Made by a program: the position numbers and the translations under genes. Below, one piece after another: positions 1-6,422 of a DNA stretch of 8,242 nt (position 1 is the stretch's first letter; every line of letters begins with the position of its first letter). This DNA is from Desulfobacterales bacterium (GTDB lineage Bacteria; Desulfobacterota; Desulfobacteria; Desulfobacterales; BuS5), in the NCBI GenBank assembly GCA_016735355.1, contig JAERRQ010000220.1, positions 1 through 8,242 of the forward strand. Direction: 5' to 3'. The notes under the pieces are model-generated. The model was given only the letters and a program-made list of their open reading frames with translations, had not been told where the DNA came from and made no database searches.

Positions 1-22
1 GTTATTTTTTACTGATGTAATA

Positions 23-38
23 CCTTGATTTTTCAAGG
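23..38. other. Small perfect hairpin downstream of the chaN-like gene
   Basis: A 6-bp perfect stem (CCTTGA / TCAAGG) with a 4-base T/A loop lies just past the stop codon of the lipoprotein gene. By position it could end the polA-chaN transcript, but on the minus strand it is not followed by a run of T, so it does not qualify as a classic intrinsic terminator. It may be a transcript-end stabilising hairpin or chance. Confidence 0.3.
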
Positions 39-46
39 CTAACAGC

Positions 47-970
47 TCAACTTGGGTTCTTCTTACCTGTTACCCAGATATAATCGGCGAATGTCAATTT
101 TACCTTGCTGCCCGCAGGCGCCAAAAAAATAGTCCTGAAGGGCGCTTGGATATGCTTCAATCGGGTACGCTCAAAAGCCCTGTTCGGCACTCCGAATTTC
201 TCTTTTATATGGCCATTACCCACTATCACAACCATTATATCATCCTTCAGGTTGCCGGCCACAGCTTCGGCCATGGCATCTTCCCATACGCACTGGGCCG
301 CATAAAAATTCTCAAAATTTTCTCTTCCCTTGATATGGTGATGACTGAAAATTTTTTTCACATATTCCCGGTGGGCTGTGTTTGAAGTGTCAATCTTTTT
401 GGGAAGATATTTTTTTTCAAAATCAGAGAGATTTTCTATTCCGCCGACAGCTATCTTTGGAGGAATATTAAAGGGGATATTAATACCAACAAGTCTTATA
501 TTTTTTTCCTTTAAAAACTGAAGAATACCGGAATAGAGTTTAAAATCAAACCGCCAGTTTGCATACCAGTGGGATTTTTCGATAAAAGATTGTTCGTCCA
601 GATCACCCGCAGTCCACTGATCGAGTATCTTTCGGTACGAACGATCAAAAGCCTCCATGCCTACGGTCATATCATGATGTTTTTTATACAGAGCCTTGAT
701 CAGCTTGAGTTGAACAGTGTGATGCACAGGGTCGGTATGCCTTTCACCTATATATATTATCCGCACCCTGTTTAAATCCGATACAAGCTCTTCAAAAGAT
801 ATGGTTCCACCTGTTTTTGCTGAAATTATTTCACCGGCTTTAAAAGTTCCCGGTAAATCCGTGATTGTCAGTCTTTTCATTCTTGCTCCGCAGCCCGGCA
901 GGCAGATTAACAAACAAAGAGATAGCAGTATAGAACAGAGCGCCGCATTATGATTTTCAATGTTTTTCAT
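47..970 (-). CDS. ChaN-family (Tiki superfamily) lipoprotein
   Basis: The 307-aa product has a lipoprotein signal: a hydrophobic stretch at residues 10-24 followed by the lipobox LPGC with Cys27 as the predicted acylation site, so it should be anchored in a membrane of the envelope. The body matches the ChaN/DUF399 family of haem-binding or iron-regulated lipoproteins, related to the Tiki/TraB fold. Family-like landmarks are IGERHTD at 74-80, GMEAFDR at 104-110 and the C-terminal VGNGHI at 250-255; their Glu and His residues are the likely metal- or haem-site residues. Length is close to the usual 270-310 aa. The start ATG has a GAGGCG Shine-Dalgarno-like sequence that lies inside the 3' end of polA, and the gap to the polA stop is a single base, so it is probably co-transcribed and translationally coupled with polA. 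Haem binding is a family expectation; the real substrate is not shown by the sequence. Confidence 0.88.
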   Translation of the reverse strand: MKNIENHNAALCSILLSLCLLICLPGCGARMKRLTITDLPGTFKAGEIISAKTGGTISFEELVSDLNRVRIIYIGERHTDPVHHTVQLKLIKALYKKHHDMTVGMEAFDRSYRKILDQWTAGDLDEQSFIEKSHWYANWRFDFKLYSGILQFLKEKNIRLVGINIPFNIPPKIAVGGIENLSDFEKKYLPKKIDTSNTAHREYVKKIFSHHHIKGRENFENFYAAQCVWEDAMAEAVAGNLKDDIMVVIVGNGHIKEKFGVPNRAFERTRLKHIQAPFRTIFLAPAGSKVKLTFADYIWVTGKKNPS

Positions 971-971
971 A

Positions 972-3665
972 TTAATGCGCCTCGGCCCAGTTTTTGCCGG
1001 CGTCCAGATTTACTTTCAAGGGTACCTTCAGGTCCATAACATGCTCCATAATTTCCTTGACAAGTTCCCCGGACGCGTCCAATTCCTCCGGAGGTGTTTC
1101 AAAAATGATTTCATCATGCACCGACAAAAGCATGGCCGCTTTCAGACCCTTATCCTTGAATGCCTGCCTTACATTTATCATGGCAAGCTTGATCAAGTCG
1201 GCGGCGGTTCCCTGGATGGGTGTATTAATGGCGGTACGTTCAGCATACTCCCGCAGTGTCTTTTTCGGGCTGTCAATATCCGGCAGCAGGCGGATCCGGC
1301 CAAGGAGGGTGGATGTTGTTTTTGTTTTGCCGGCCGCTTCAATGGTTTCGTCTATAAAACGTTTAACGCCTTTATACCTTGCAAAATAACTATCAATATA
1401 TTGTTTTGCCATCTTGCGGCTTATATTCAGTTCTTTGGAAAGGCCATAAGGGCTCATACCGTAAACAATACCAAAATTGATTGTTTTGGCCTGCCGACGC
1501 AAATCCGGTGTAATAAAAGACGGAAAAACCTGGAATACCTCGGCAGCAGTGCGGGTGTGGATATCCTCCTCATCCATAAAAGCCTTTATCAGGATATTAT
1601 CATCAGAATAATGTGCCAGTATTCTTAATTCTATCTGGGAATAATCGGCAGCAACAAGCATCCACCCCGGCTTGGGAATAAATACTTTCCGTATCTCCAC
1701 GCCTTCATCTCCGCGAACAGGGATATTCTGAAGATTCGGTCTGGAACTGCTCAGGCGGCCTGTGGCGGTGACAGTCTGGTTGAAAGATGTATGTACACGC
1801 CCGGTTTCAGGGTGGATCAGGCCGAGCAGGGCATCCGTATATGTAGATTTTAGCTTTGCCAGGGTTCTGTACTTTAAAACCAGATCAGGCAGTTCATGCA
1901 TTGGCGCCAGCTTTGTCAGCACATCTACATCAGTAGAATAAGCGGTTTTCTTCTTGGTTTTTTTTTGAACAGGAAGATCCAGTTTTTCAAATAATATGCT
2001 GCCGAGCTGCTGTGAGGAGTTGATATTGAACTCTTCCCCGGCCGCCGAAAATATATCCTGCTTCAGAATTGTAAGCCGTCCCGCAAATGATGTTGAAAGG
2101 CTTTGCAGCCTCTCTATGTCAACGCATATTCCCTGCATCTCCATATCCTTTAACACAGAAACAAGGGGCATCTCCACTTCATCCATAAGTTTATCAAGGC
2201 CGGCCTGCTTAATCTCTTTTTTTAGCACCTCACAGGCCATAAGAGTGATATCGGCATCTTCACACGCGTATGGAATTCCTTGTTCCAGGGGGACAGATGC
2301 AAATCCGTTTTTATCCCCATTTTTGGCATCTTTTACGTTTTTTATAACATCCGCATAGGAGATAGTTTTGTGATCAAGAAAATCGAGAGCTATCTGATCA
2401 AGGCTGTGCGCTCTTTTTGAGGGATTAAGAAGATAGGATGCCAGCATGGTATCGAAAACCACACCTGCCAGATCGACCCCATGACGGGCAAGAACAATCC
2501 AGTCATATTTTATATTCTGACCGATTTTTTTTATTTCGGGATTCTCCAAGAGTTGTTTCAATTGCCCCAAAACATATATTTTGTCAAGCTGCTCCGGAGC
2601 GCCCGGGTAATTATGACCGCATGGTATATAATAAGCCTCATCCGGTTTTATGGAAAAAGACAACCCAACAAGATCGGCCTGCATGGCATCCTTTGAGGTT
2701 GTTTCCGTATCCAGAGCGAAAATATCCGACGCTTCCAGGCGCTCTTTAAGAAGGAAGAGCTCATCTTCAGTATAGACGCCATGGTAATTTTTTTTGGAAA
2801 GATCGGTTTTTTTTGGAAAGTCCTGCTGCAACCTCCTGAACTCGAGTTCCTTAAACAGTTCAGCCAGGATTTCATTATCAGGGGATCTGTATTTATAGTC
2901 TTCAGGCAAAAATATCAAAGGCACATTCCGGTCTATAGTCACAAGATCTCTGCTTAAAAAAGCCTGATCCTTGAATTCAACAAGCTTCTCATGCTGCTTT
3001 TTTTTGGTGATTGTATCGACCTGTTCATATAACCGGTCCATACTGTCGAAGCTTTTTATAAGTGAAATAGCCGTCTTTGGTCCAATGCCCGGAACACCCG
3101 GGATATTGTCCGCCTTATCCCCGGAAAGGCCCATTACGTCTATCATTTGCAACGGTTCAAGACCGAACTCTTTTCTTACCGTATCCGCATCCGTTGTTTT
3201 CTCCTTCATAGGATCCCAAATCATCGACCTGTCTGTAACAAGCTGAACAAAGTCTTTGTCCCCTGTCACCATTACTACCTTAAATCCCTTATCCTCAGCT
3301 TTTTGGGCGGCGGTTCCGATAAGATCATCCGCCTCGAACCCCTCAAGCTCCATAACCGGAATATTAAAGCCCCTTGTGATATTTTTAATATAGGGAATTT
3401 GTAAAACCAGGTCTTCCGGCATTGGAGGCCGATTGGCCTTGTAATCCTCATAGATTTTATGTCTGAAGGTAGGCCCCTTGACATCAAAAAAGAGAACCAT
3501 ATATTCCGGCGCACGCTCTTTTATCAGTTTTATCAACATCCTGGTAAAACCAAAGGTTGCATTAGTAGGCAAACCCCTGGAATTGGAAAGCCCCCTGACC
3601 GCATGATATGCGCGGTAGATATAAGCACTCCCGTCTATCAAATAAATGGTCTTTTCGCTATTCAT
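972..3665 (-). CDS. polA: DNA polymerase I (5' nuclease, proofreading exonuclease and polymerase)
   Basis: Full-length family A polymerase of 897 aa that fills gaps and removes primers in replication and repair. Residues 1 to about 290 are the 5' nuclease (FEN-like) domain, with D11, the EADD motif at 111-114, D136/D138 in GDKDF, and D183/D186 before the helix-hairpin-helix GVPGIGPKTA. Residues about 300-480 are the 3'-5' exonuclease with intact catalytic motifs: D319-x-E321, N384-x3-D388 and Y466-x3-D470, so proofreading should be active, unlike in Taq-type enzymes. Residues about 500-897 are the polymerase: motif A DYSQIEL (D674), motif B R723-x3-K727-x3-F731-x3-Y735, motif C VHDE (H850, D851). 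Phe at 731 is the E. coli-like O-helix residue. A Lys-rich patch (KKTKKK at 568-573) lies in the thumb region. It is the first gene of a two-gene unit with the ChaN-like lipoprotein. The ribosome binding site before the ATG is weak (GCGGA). Confidence 0.98.
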   Translation of the reverse strand: MNSEKTIYLIDGSAYIYRAYHAVRGLSNSRGLPTNATFGFTRMLIKLIKERAPEYMVLFFDVKGPTFRHKIYEDYKANRPPMPEDLVLQIPYIKNITRGFNIPVMELEGFEADDLIGTAAQKAEDKGFKVVMVTGDKDFVQLVTDRSMIWDPMKEKTTDADTVRKEFGLEPLQMIDVMGLSGDKADNIPGVPGIGPKTAISLIKSFDSMDRLYEQVDTITKKKQHEKLVEFKDQAFLSRDLVTIDRNVPLIFLPEDYKYRSPDNEILAELFKELEFRRLQQDFPKKTDLSKKNYHGVYTEDELFLLKERLEASDIFALDTETTSKDAMQADLVGLSFSIKPDEAYYIPCGHNYPGAPEQLDKIYVLGQLKQLLENPEIKKIGQNIKYDWIVLARHGVDLAGVVFDTMLASYLLNPSKRAHSLDQIALDFLDHKTISYADVIKNVKDAKNGDKNGFASVPLEQGIPYACEDADITLMACEVLKKEIKQAGLDKLMDEVEMPLVSVLKDMEMQGICVDIERLQSLSTSFAGRLTILKQDIFSAAGEEFNINSSQQLGSILFEKLDLPVQKKTKKKTAYSTDVDVLTKLAPMHELPDLVLKYRTLAKLKSTYTDALLGLIHPETGRVHTSFNQTVTATGRLSSSRPNLQNIPVRGDEGVEIRKVFIPKPGWMLVAADYSQIELRILAHYSDDNILIKAFMDEEDIHTRTAAEVFQVFPSFITPDLRRQAKTINFGIVYGMSPYGLSKELNISRKMAKQYIDSYFARYKGVKRFIDETIEAAGKTKTTSTLLGRIRLLPDIDSPKKTLREYAERTAINTPIQGTAADLIKLAMINVRQAFKDKGLKAAMLLSVHDEIIFETPPEELDASGELVKEIMEHVMDLKVPLKVNLDAGKNWAEAH

Positions 3666-3703
3666 AAAATATATATCCGCTTAATGTTCATAATGTATAT
3701 GGG

Positions 3704-3731
3704 GTAGGGGTTCAAAATCTTGAACCCCTAC
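3704..3731. repeat. 28-bp palindromic intergenic repeat, copy 1
   Basis: Perfect inverted repeat with 12-base arms (GTAGGGGTTCAA and its complement) around the loop AATC. The same element recurs at 4773-4828 on the other side of the AbiEii cassette. It lies between the 3' end of the cassette and the polA start. There is no T-run next to it, so it is not a standard terminator. Its minus-strand half TTGAAC lies 17 bases before a TATGAA, so it could supply a weak -35 element for polA; this is only a guess. It resembles a REP- or MITE-like intergenic palindrome; no host family was identified. Confidence 0.85.
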
Positions 3732-3772
3732 TCCGACGACCGATAACGCAGTGAAATTCTTTATGTGACAAT

Positions 3773-4036
3773 CTATATATCCGGCAGAATTAAATTCCAG
3801 TAAGCGGCAGAGCGCTTGTCAAGAATGCCGGGCGGTCGATTATTAAAGGCATGCCGGAACTGCCGGTCGGTAAAATATCGGCGCATAACCGGAATATCAG
3901 TATCCAGACAATATTGCATAAAGTACACAAGAAAGCGATCAACATCATGAACCACTTTTTCCGGAGGCTCAAACCAGTTCACGCGGCGGGCTATTTGTTT
4001 AAGCTCGTTATTCATTATGGTCATGACGGATTCCAT
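3773..4036 (-). CDS. Small protein of unknown function, partner of the AbiEii-type gene
   Basis: An 87-aa soluble protein with no signal peptide or membrane segment. It is rich in aromatic and charged residues, with WFEPP at 21-25 and a dense C-terminal block including RYFTDRQFRHAF at 53-64, the PPG at 68-70 and DKRSAAYWNL at 73-82. I do not recognise a named domain; from memory, similar short proteins are often found beside AbiEii-like nucleotidyltransferases, but I could not check this. Its start overlaps the end of the upstream nucleotidyltransferase gene by 29 bases, indicating one transcript and likely translational coupling. Three in-frame ATGs compete (4036, 4024, 4015): the first has AGGAA nine bases upstream, the second GGAA six bases upstream, and the third has no clear site. 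By position it may be the antitoxin or an accessory of the cassette, but it lacks the winged-helix AbiEi appearance, so that role is inferred. Confidence 0.75.
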   Translation of the reverse strand: MESVMTIMNNELKQIARRVNWFEPPEKVVHDVDRFLVYFMQYCLDTDIPVMRRYFTDRQFRHAFNNRPPGILDKRSAAYWNLILPDI

Positions 4037-4727
4037 TCGTTGTTTTTCCTATAATTCCCATGGGCAATATTTCAGGAATATTTGAGAGATTGCACTCTTT
4101 CACCATGCTGGATAAGGAATGTTTAATTTTATCAGGCAAGGTCATAATATTCCCATCCTGAAAGCAGGATAAAGCCTTCAAAGTAAGGATTGCGTTGTAT
4201 TGCCGGCCATAAATTGCCTTTGCTGCGCCGAGGCCATCCTCCAAAGTCATAGTACTGTTATTAATGATTGTATAAATGTCAATATAGTCTTTGGCTTCTG
4301 CGCGTTGGCTTATAACGGCACACTTCATACCGAAAAGGTCCATCAAGGAAGCGACTAAAACACCGTTGTCCGCTGATTCCGGAGGGTTAATCTGCCCAAG
4401 CTGCAAGCCTCCGAAGAAACTTAATTTAACCGGAATATCAAAACCTGTGACCTGCATCAATACGGTCAAGGTATTACGACTCTCCTGCAAACGCCTTGAA
4501 TTTGCCAAAAAAGGCATTTCGCGCATCAATTCATCCGAGCTGAAGTCTTTATTTGTGAAAAAATCAAAATCGACAGACTCACGATGAGCGAGACGCAAAG
4601 CAATTGCCGTGCCGCCATACAACACAAAATGTTTTGATAACTTTGCCAGGGTCAACCAGATTGCCAGTTGTGCCCCAGGCAAAATAGATAATTGAAATTT
4701 TTTCATGTATAGATGTAATCTTATCAT
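4008..4727 (-). CDS. AbiEii/AbiGii-type nucleotidyltransferase (putative toxin)
   Basis: A 239-aa protein of the nucleotidyltransferase superfamily used by AbiE-type and MenT-like toxins, which transfer nucleotides to RNA or other targets and arrest growth. The core signature is visible: GGT at 38-40, then S51 and the D53-x-D55 metal-binding pair (RESVDFDFF). A later strand, VKLSFF at 100-105, follows. The segment at 126-155 has the family-like helix with D130, K135 and R142, and the KDYID block at 146-150. The active-site residues therefore look intact. Length is near the lower end of the family. The annotated start at 4727 has only a weak GAG; the ATG at 4706 (residue 8) is an equally reasonable start and fits the family N-terminus and the promoter proposed at 4718-4746. 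The gene overlaps the small downstream partner. It could instead be a stand-alone nucleotidyltransferase of other role; toxicity is inferred from the family. Confidence 0.88.
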   Translation of the reverse strand: MIRLHLYMKKFQLSILPGAQLAIWLTLAKLSKHFVLYGGTAIALRLAHRESVDFDFFTNKDFSSDELMREMPFLANSRRLQESRNTLTVLMQVTGFDIPVKLSFFGGLQLGQINPPESADNGVLVASLMDLFGMKCAVISQRAEAKDYIDIYTIINNSTMTLEDGLGAAKAIYGRQYNAILTLKALSCFQDGNIMTLPDKIKHSLSSMVKECNLSNIPEILPMGIIGKTTNGIRHDHNE

Positions 4728-4746
4728 TCTACTCGTTATTTCTCAA
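4718..4746 (-). promoter_or_regulatory. Candidate sigma-70-type promoter of the AbiEii cassette
   Basis: On the minus strand TTGAGA (5 of 6 matches to the -35 consensus) is followed after 17 bases by TAAGAT (4 of 6 matches to -10). Transcription would begin near 4711, which is downstream of the first possible ATG (4727) and only about five bases before the second (4706). If real, it would favour the later start and a nearly leaderless message. It lies just outside the palindromic repeat pair. Confidence 0.4.
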
Positions 4747-4772
4747 GGCGAAAAGATCAGGGGAAACAGGGG

Positions 4773-4828
4773 GTAGGGGTTCAAAATCTTGAACCCTACG
4801 ATCAGGGTTCAAAATCTTGAACCCCTAC
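4773..4828. repeat. Palindromic repeat, tandem degenerate copies 2 and 3
   Basis: Positions 4773-4799 repeat the GTAGGGGTTCAA-AATC arm and loop of the copy at 3704-3731, with one C missing in the right arm. After CGATC a second, left-truncated copy (starting AGGGTTCAA) ends at 4828 with the full right arm. Together with copy 1 they bracket the two-gene AbiEii cassette at a spacing of roughly 1.07 kb. Both blocks are also preceded by extra G bases (GGG before GTAGGGG). Confidence 0.85.
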
Positions 4829-4844
4829 TTCGCAGAATTGGCGC

Positions 4845-4874
4845 TTGCGTTTGTATCTCGATTTGTATTATATT
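4845..4874 (+). promoter_or_regulatory. Weak candidate promoter for the THUMP methyltransferase gene
   Basis: TTGCGT (3 of 6 to -35) and TATATT (5 of 6 to -10) are separated by 18 bases in an AT-rich stretch about 50 bases before the ATG at 4928. A TATACT at 4882-4887 is an alternative -10 without a good -35. The region between the repeats and the gene is the only place for a promoter, but the match is poor. Confidence 0.25.
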
Positions 4875-4927
4875 TATCAATTATACTTTTTGGAACTGGA
4901 ATTTAAAAATCGGATGGTTTCCTGTTA

Positions 4928-6133
4928 ATGAAAAAAATGGACCGACAATCACCTCTTGAAAAAAGGATAAAAAGACACGTTGCTGCAAGGGAACATGTTT
5001 TTTTTGTTGCAACAACTCCCGGGTTTAAAAGTGTCTGCTTTAAGGAATTATTTAATATTCATGGCTCCATTAAAGAGATAAATATGGTGAATGGCGGTGT
5101 TGAGTTTAAAGGTCGTTTGCAGGATTGTTATAAAGCAAACCTGTTTCTCCGCACCGCCAACAGGATTCTCATGCGCATAGGGAAGCTGAAAGCAACCAAT
5201 TTCAGGATACTGGAAAAAAAACTTGTAAATTTTCCGTGGGAACTTTTTTTGCCGGGTACACCCGGAAATAATAGTCAGCCTGAAATAAGTGTCACTTCTA
5301 TACACTCCAGGCTGTATCATAAAACAGCGGTTGCGGAATGCTTCAGAAAATGCATAACAAACAGGTTTAACAATGTGCCTGGCTGTCAAGCAGGGAACAT
5401 TGATTATTTAAAACAGCATCTTTTTGTCAGAATTAAAGATGATAATTTTATTATATCTCTGGACAGCAGCGGAGAACTTCTCCATAAAAGGGGAGTTAAA
5501 AAATATAAAACCAGAGCGCCGATTCGTGAAACAATAGCATCCGCGGCTTTGATGCTTGCAGGATATGAGGCCGGAGAACCTTTGATTGATCCTTTGTGTG
5601 GTTCCGGAACTTTTTCGATTGAAGGGGCTATGTTGTCGTCAAATATTCCGGCCGGCTGGTTCAGGGAGTTTGCTTTTATGGGGTGGCCATGTTTTAAAAC
5701 TGAACAGTGGGCTTATATAAAACGTGAAGCAGAAAAAAAAATTTTCCCTTTAAACGAATTCTGCGTTTTTGCCTCAGATATAGATGACCGCCATTGCCGC
5801 AGGTTGAATGATACTTTAAAATTACATAAGTTATCCTCCATAGTGAGAGTTGAGAATAAAGATTTTTTCAGGTTTTCACCTTCCCACATCTTTAAACATA
5901 CCGGGATTGTTACGATAAATCCTCCCTATGGTCTGCGTCTGGGCAATAAAAATGAGAGTATAAAACTGCTTGGGAATATTATCAATAAACTTTCAACAAG
6001 TTATGCGGGATGGAAATATGCGCTTATTGTTCCACGGAATTCCGTTACTGATAATGTTTTATCCAACAGCTCATCACATCAATTTTGCCACGGTGGTCTT
6101 GATATGATTTTACTTACTGGAAAAGTGATTTAA
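4928..6133 (+). CDS. THUMP domain class I SAM-dependent RNA methyltransferase (RlmL-like half, COG0116)
   Basis: The 401-aa protein is likely to methylate N2 of a guanosine in rRNA or tRNA. Layout: a ferredoxin-like N-terminal segment (about 23-60, starting FFVATTPGFKSV), a THUMP RNA-binding domain (about 65-180), and a Rossmann methyltransferase domain (about 185-395). The conserved linker LHKRGVKKYKTRAPIRE at 185-201 is followed by SAM-binding motif I DPLCGSGT at 221-228, the acidic motif II SDID at 283-286, and the catalytic NPPYG at 331-335, the N2-guanine type (N/D)PP(Y/F). The size matches single-domain relatives such as Bacillus YpsC and the N-terminal half of E. coli RlmL, and it lacks the RlmK half. 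The target, 23S rRNA or tRNA, cannot be settled from sequence. GGATGG lies about ten bases before the ATG; a second ATG three codons later is possible. It appears monocistronic, ending before the inverted repeat and the oppositely oriented tRNA terminator. Confidence 0.92.
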   Translation: MKKMDRQSPLEKRIKRHVAAREHVFFVATTPGFKSVCFKELFNIHGSIKEINMVNGGVEFKGRLQDCYKANLFLRTANRILMRIGKLKATNFRILEKKLVNFPWELFLPGTPGNNSQPEISVTSIHSRLYHKTAVAECFRKCITNRFNNVPGCQAGNIDYLKQHLFVRIKDDNFIISLDSSGELLHKRGVKKYKTRAPIRETIASAALMLAGYEAGEPLIDPLCGSGTFSIEGAMLSSNIPAGWFREFAFMGWPCFKTEQWAYIKREAEKKIFPLNEFCVFASDIDDRHCRRLNDTLKLHKLSSIVRVENKDFFRFSPSHIFKHTGIVTINPPYGLRLGNKNESIKLLGNIINKLSTSYAGWKYALIVPRNSVTDNVLSNSSSHQFCHGGLDMILLTGKVI

Positions 6134-6153
6134 GGAATCCGGAGAAAATATAC

Positions 6154-6192
6154 GTAACCGTTAACTGTAAACCGACAACTGTGAACGGTTAC
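6154..6192. repeat. Inverted repeat after the THUMP methyltransferase gene
   Basis: Nine-base perfect arms, GTAACCGTT and AACGGTTAC, separated by 21 bases that contain two direct AACTGT copies. It begins 20 bases after the stop codon and is followed by AATTTTACTT, a poor T-tract. It may be a weak terminator or 3' end hairpin for the methyltransferase mRNA, or a dispersed intergenic repeat. Confidence 0.6.
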
Positions 6193-6212
6193 AATTTTAC
6201 TTCAGAATGGCT

Positions 6213-6246
6213 AAAAAAAAGCCGCTTTTCTTGCGAAAAACAGCCT
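6213..6246 (-). terminator. Intrinsic terminator of the tRNA-Gln gene
   Basis: Read on the minus strand, a stem of about 12 base pairs (including a few G-T pairs), AGGCTGTTTTTC with GAAAAGCGGCTT, closes the GNRA-type tetraloop GCAA and runs into a T-tract at 6220-6213. It begins 14 bases after the tRNA CCA end, the expected place for a tRNA transcript terminator. Confidence 0.85.
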
Positions 6247-6260
6247 CTTTATTATTTTAT

Positions 6261-6334
6261 TGGCTGGGAGACCAGGATTCGAACCTGGGTTGACGGAGTC
6301 AGAGTCCGTAGTCCTGCCGCTGGACGATCTCCCA
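6261..6334 (-). tRNA. tRNA-Gln (anticodon CUG)
   Basis: A complete 74-base cloverleaf folds on the minus strand. The acceptor stem TGGGAGA/TCTCCCA has seven pairs with the U1-A72 pair typical of tRNA-Gln; the D arm is GTCC-AGCGGCA-GGAC; the anticodon arm is ACGGA/TCCGT with loop CTCTGAC, giving CUG at positions 34-36. The variable loop is short (CAAC), and the T arm CCAGG-TTCGAAT-CCTGG carries the invariant TTCGA. Discriminator G and an encoded CCA end are present. It reads CAG codons. It stands alone, with its own promoter-like box and terminator. Confidence 0.97.
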
Positions 6335-6349
6335 AAATTTTTTCTGTTT

Positions 6350-6375
6350 ATTATACAAAAAAGGTTTAGAGTCAA
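6350..6375 (-). promoter_or_regulatory. Promoter of tRNA-Gln
   Basis: On the minus strand a perfect TATAAT (6355-6350) lies about 15 bases before the tRNA 5' end, so the leader would be around eight bases. The best -35-like word, TTGACT (6375-6370), is only 14 bases upstream, shorter than the optimal 17. The -10 is convincing by position; the -35 is uncertain. Confidence 0.6.
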
Positions 6376-6391
6376 GCTAAAAAGCTTTGAC
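6371..6391. promoter_or_regulatory. Inverted repeat between divergent -10 boxes, possible operator
   Basis: GTCAAGCT, four A, AGCTTTGAC form a near-perfect inverted repeat (one extra T in the right arm). It sits between two TGTATAAT boxes facing opposite ways, at 6350-6357 (minus) and 6393-6400 (plus), and covers the expected -35 positions of both. It may be a regulator site, or a chance feature of an AT-rich divergent promoter. Confidence 0.4.
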
Positions 6392-6392
6392 G

Positions 6393-6400
6393 TGTATAAT
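6393..6400 (+). promoter_or_regulatory. Candidate -10 box for the methyltransferase-DUF2284 operon
   Basis: TGTATAAT contains a perfect -10 hexamer, 22 bases before the ATG at 6423. No good -35 lies 16-18 bases upstream, where the inverted repeat's left arm is found, so activation by a bound protein would be plausible. The ribosome binding site of the gene is also weak (only TTAAG near the ATG). Confidence 0.4.
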
Positions 6401-6422
6401 TATAAAGTAAAAATTAAGAATT

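Noticed and set aside
960..3404. Several long open frames on the plus strand opposite polA (for example 960-1628 and 1996-2358)
   Set aside because: They are antisense to a fully conserved polA with intact motifs; their translations show no recognisable domain.
3704..3731. Bidirectional intrinsic terminator
   Set aside because: The stem is strong but has no T-tract on either side, and the same element occurs outside a terminator context.
3704..4828. Possible CRISPR array from repeated palindromic units
   Set aside because: Only three copies, two of them directly adjacent and one about 1 kb away with genes between; there is no regular spacer spacing and no cas gene.
6181..6369. 62-codon open frame on the plus strand with a GTG-like start region
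   Set aside because: It reads through the complement of the tRNA-Gln gene and its terminator; this is a common spurious frame over a tRNA.
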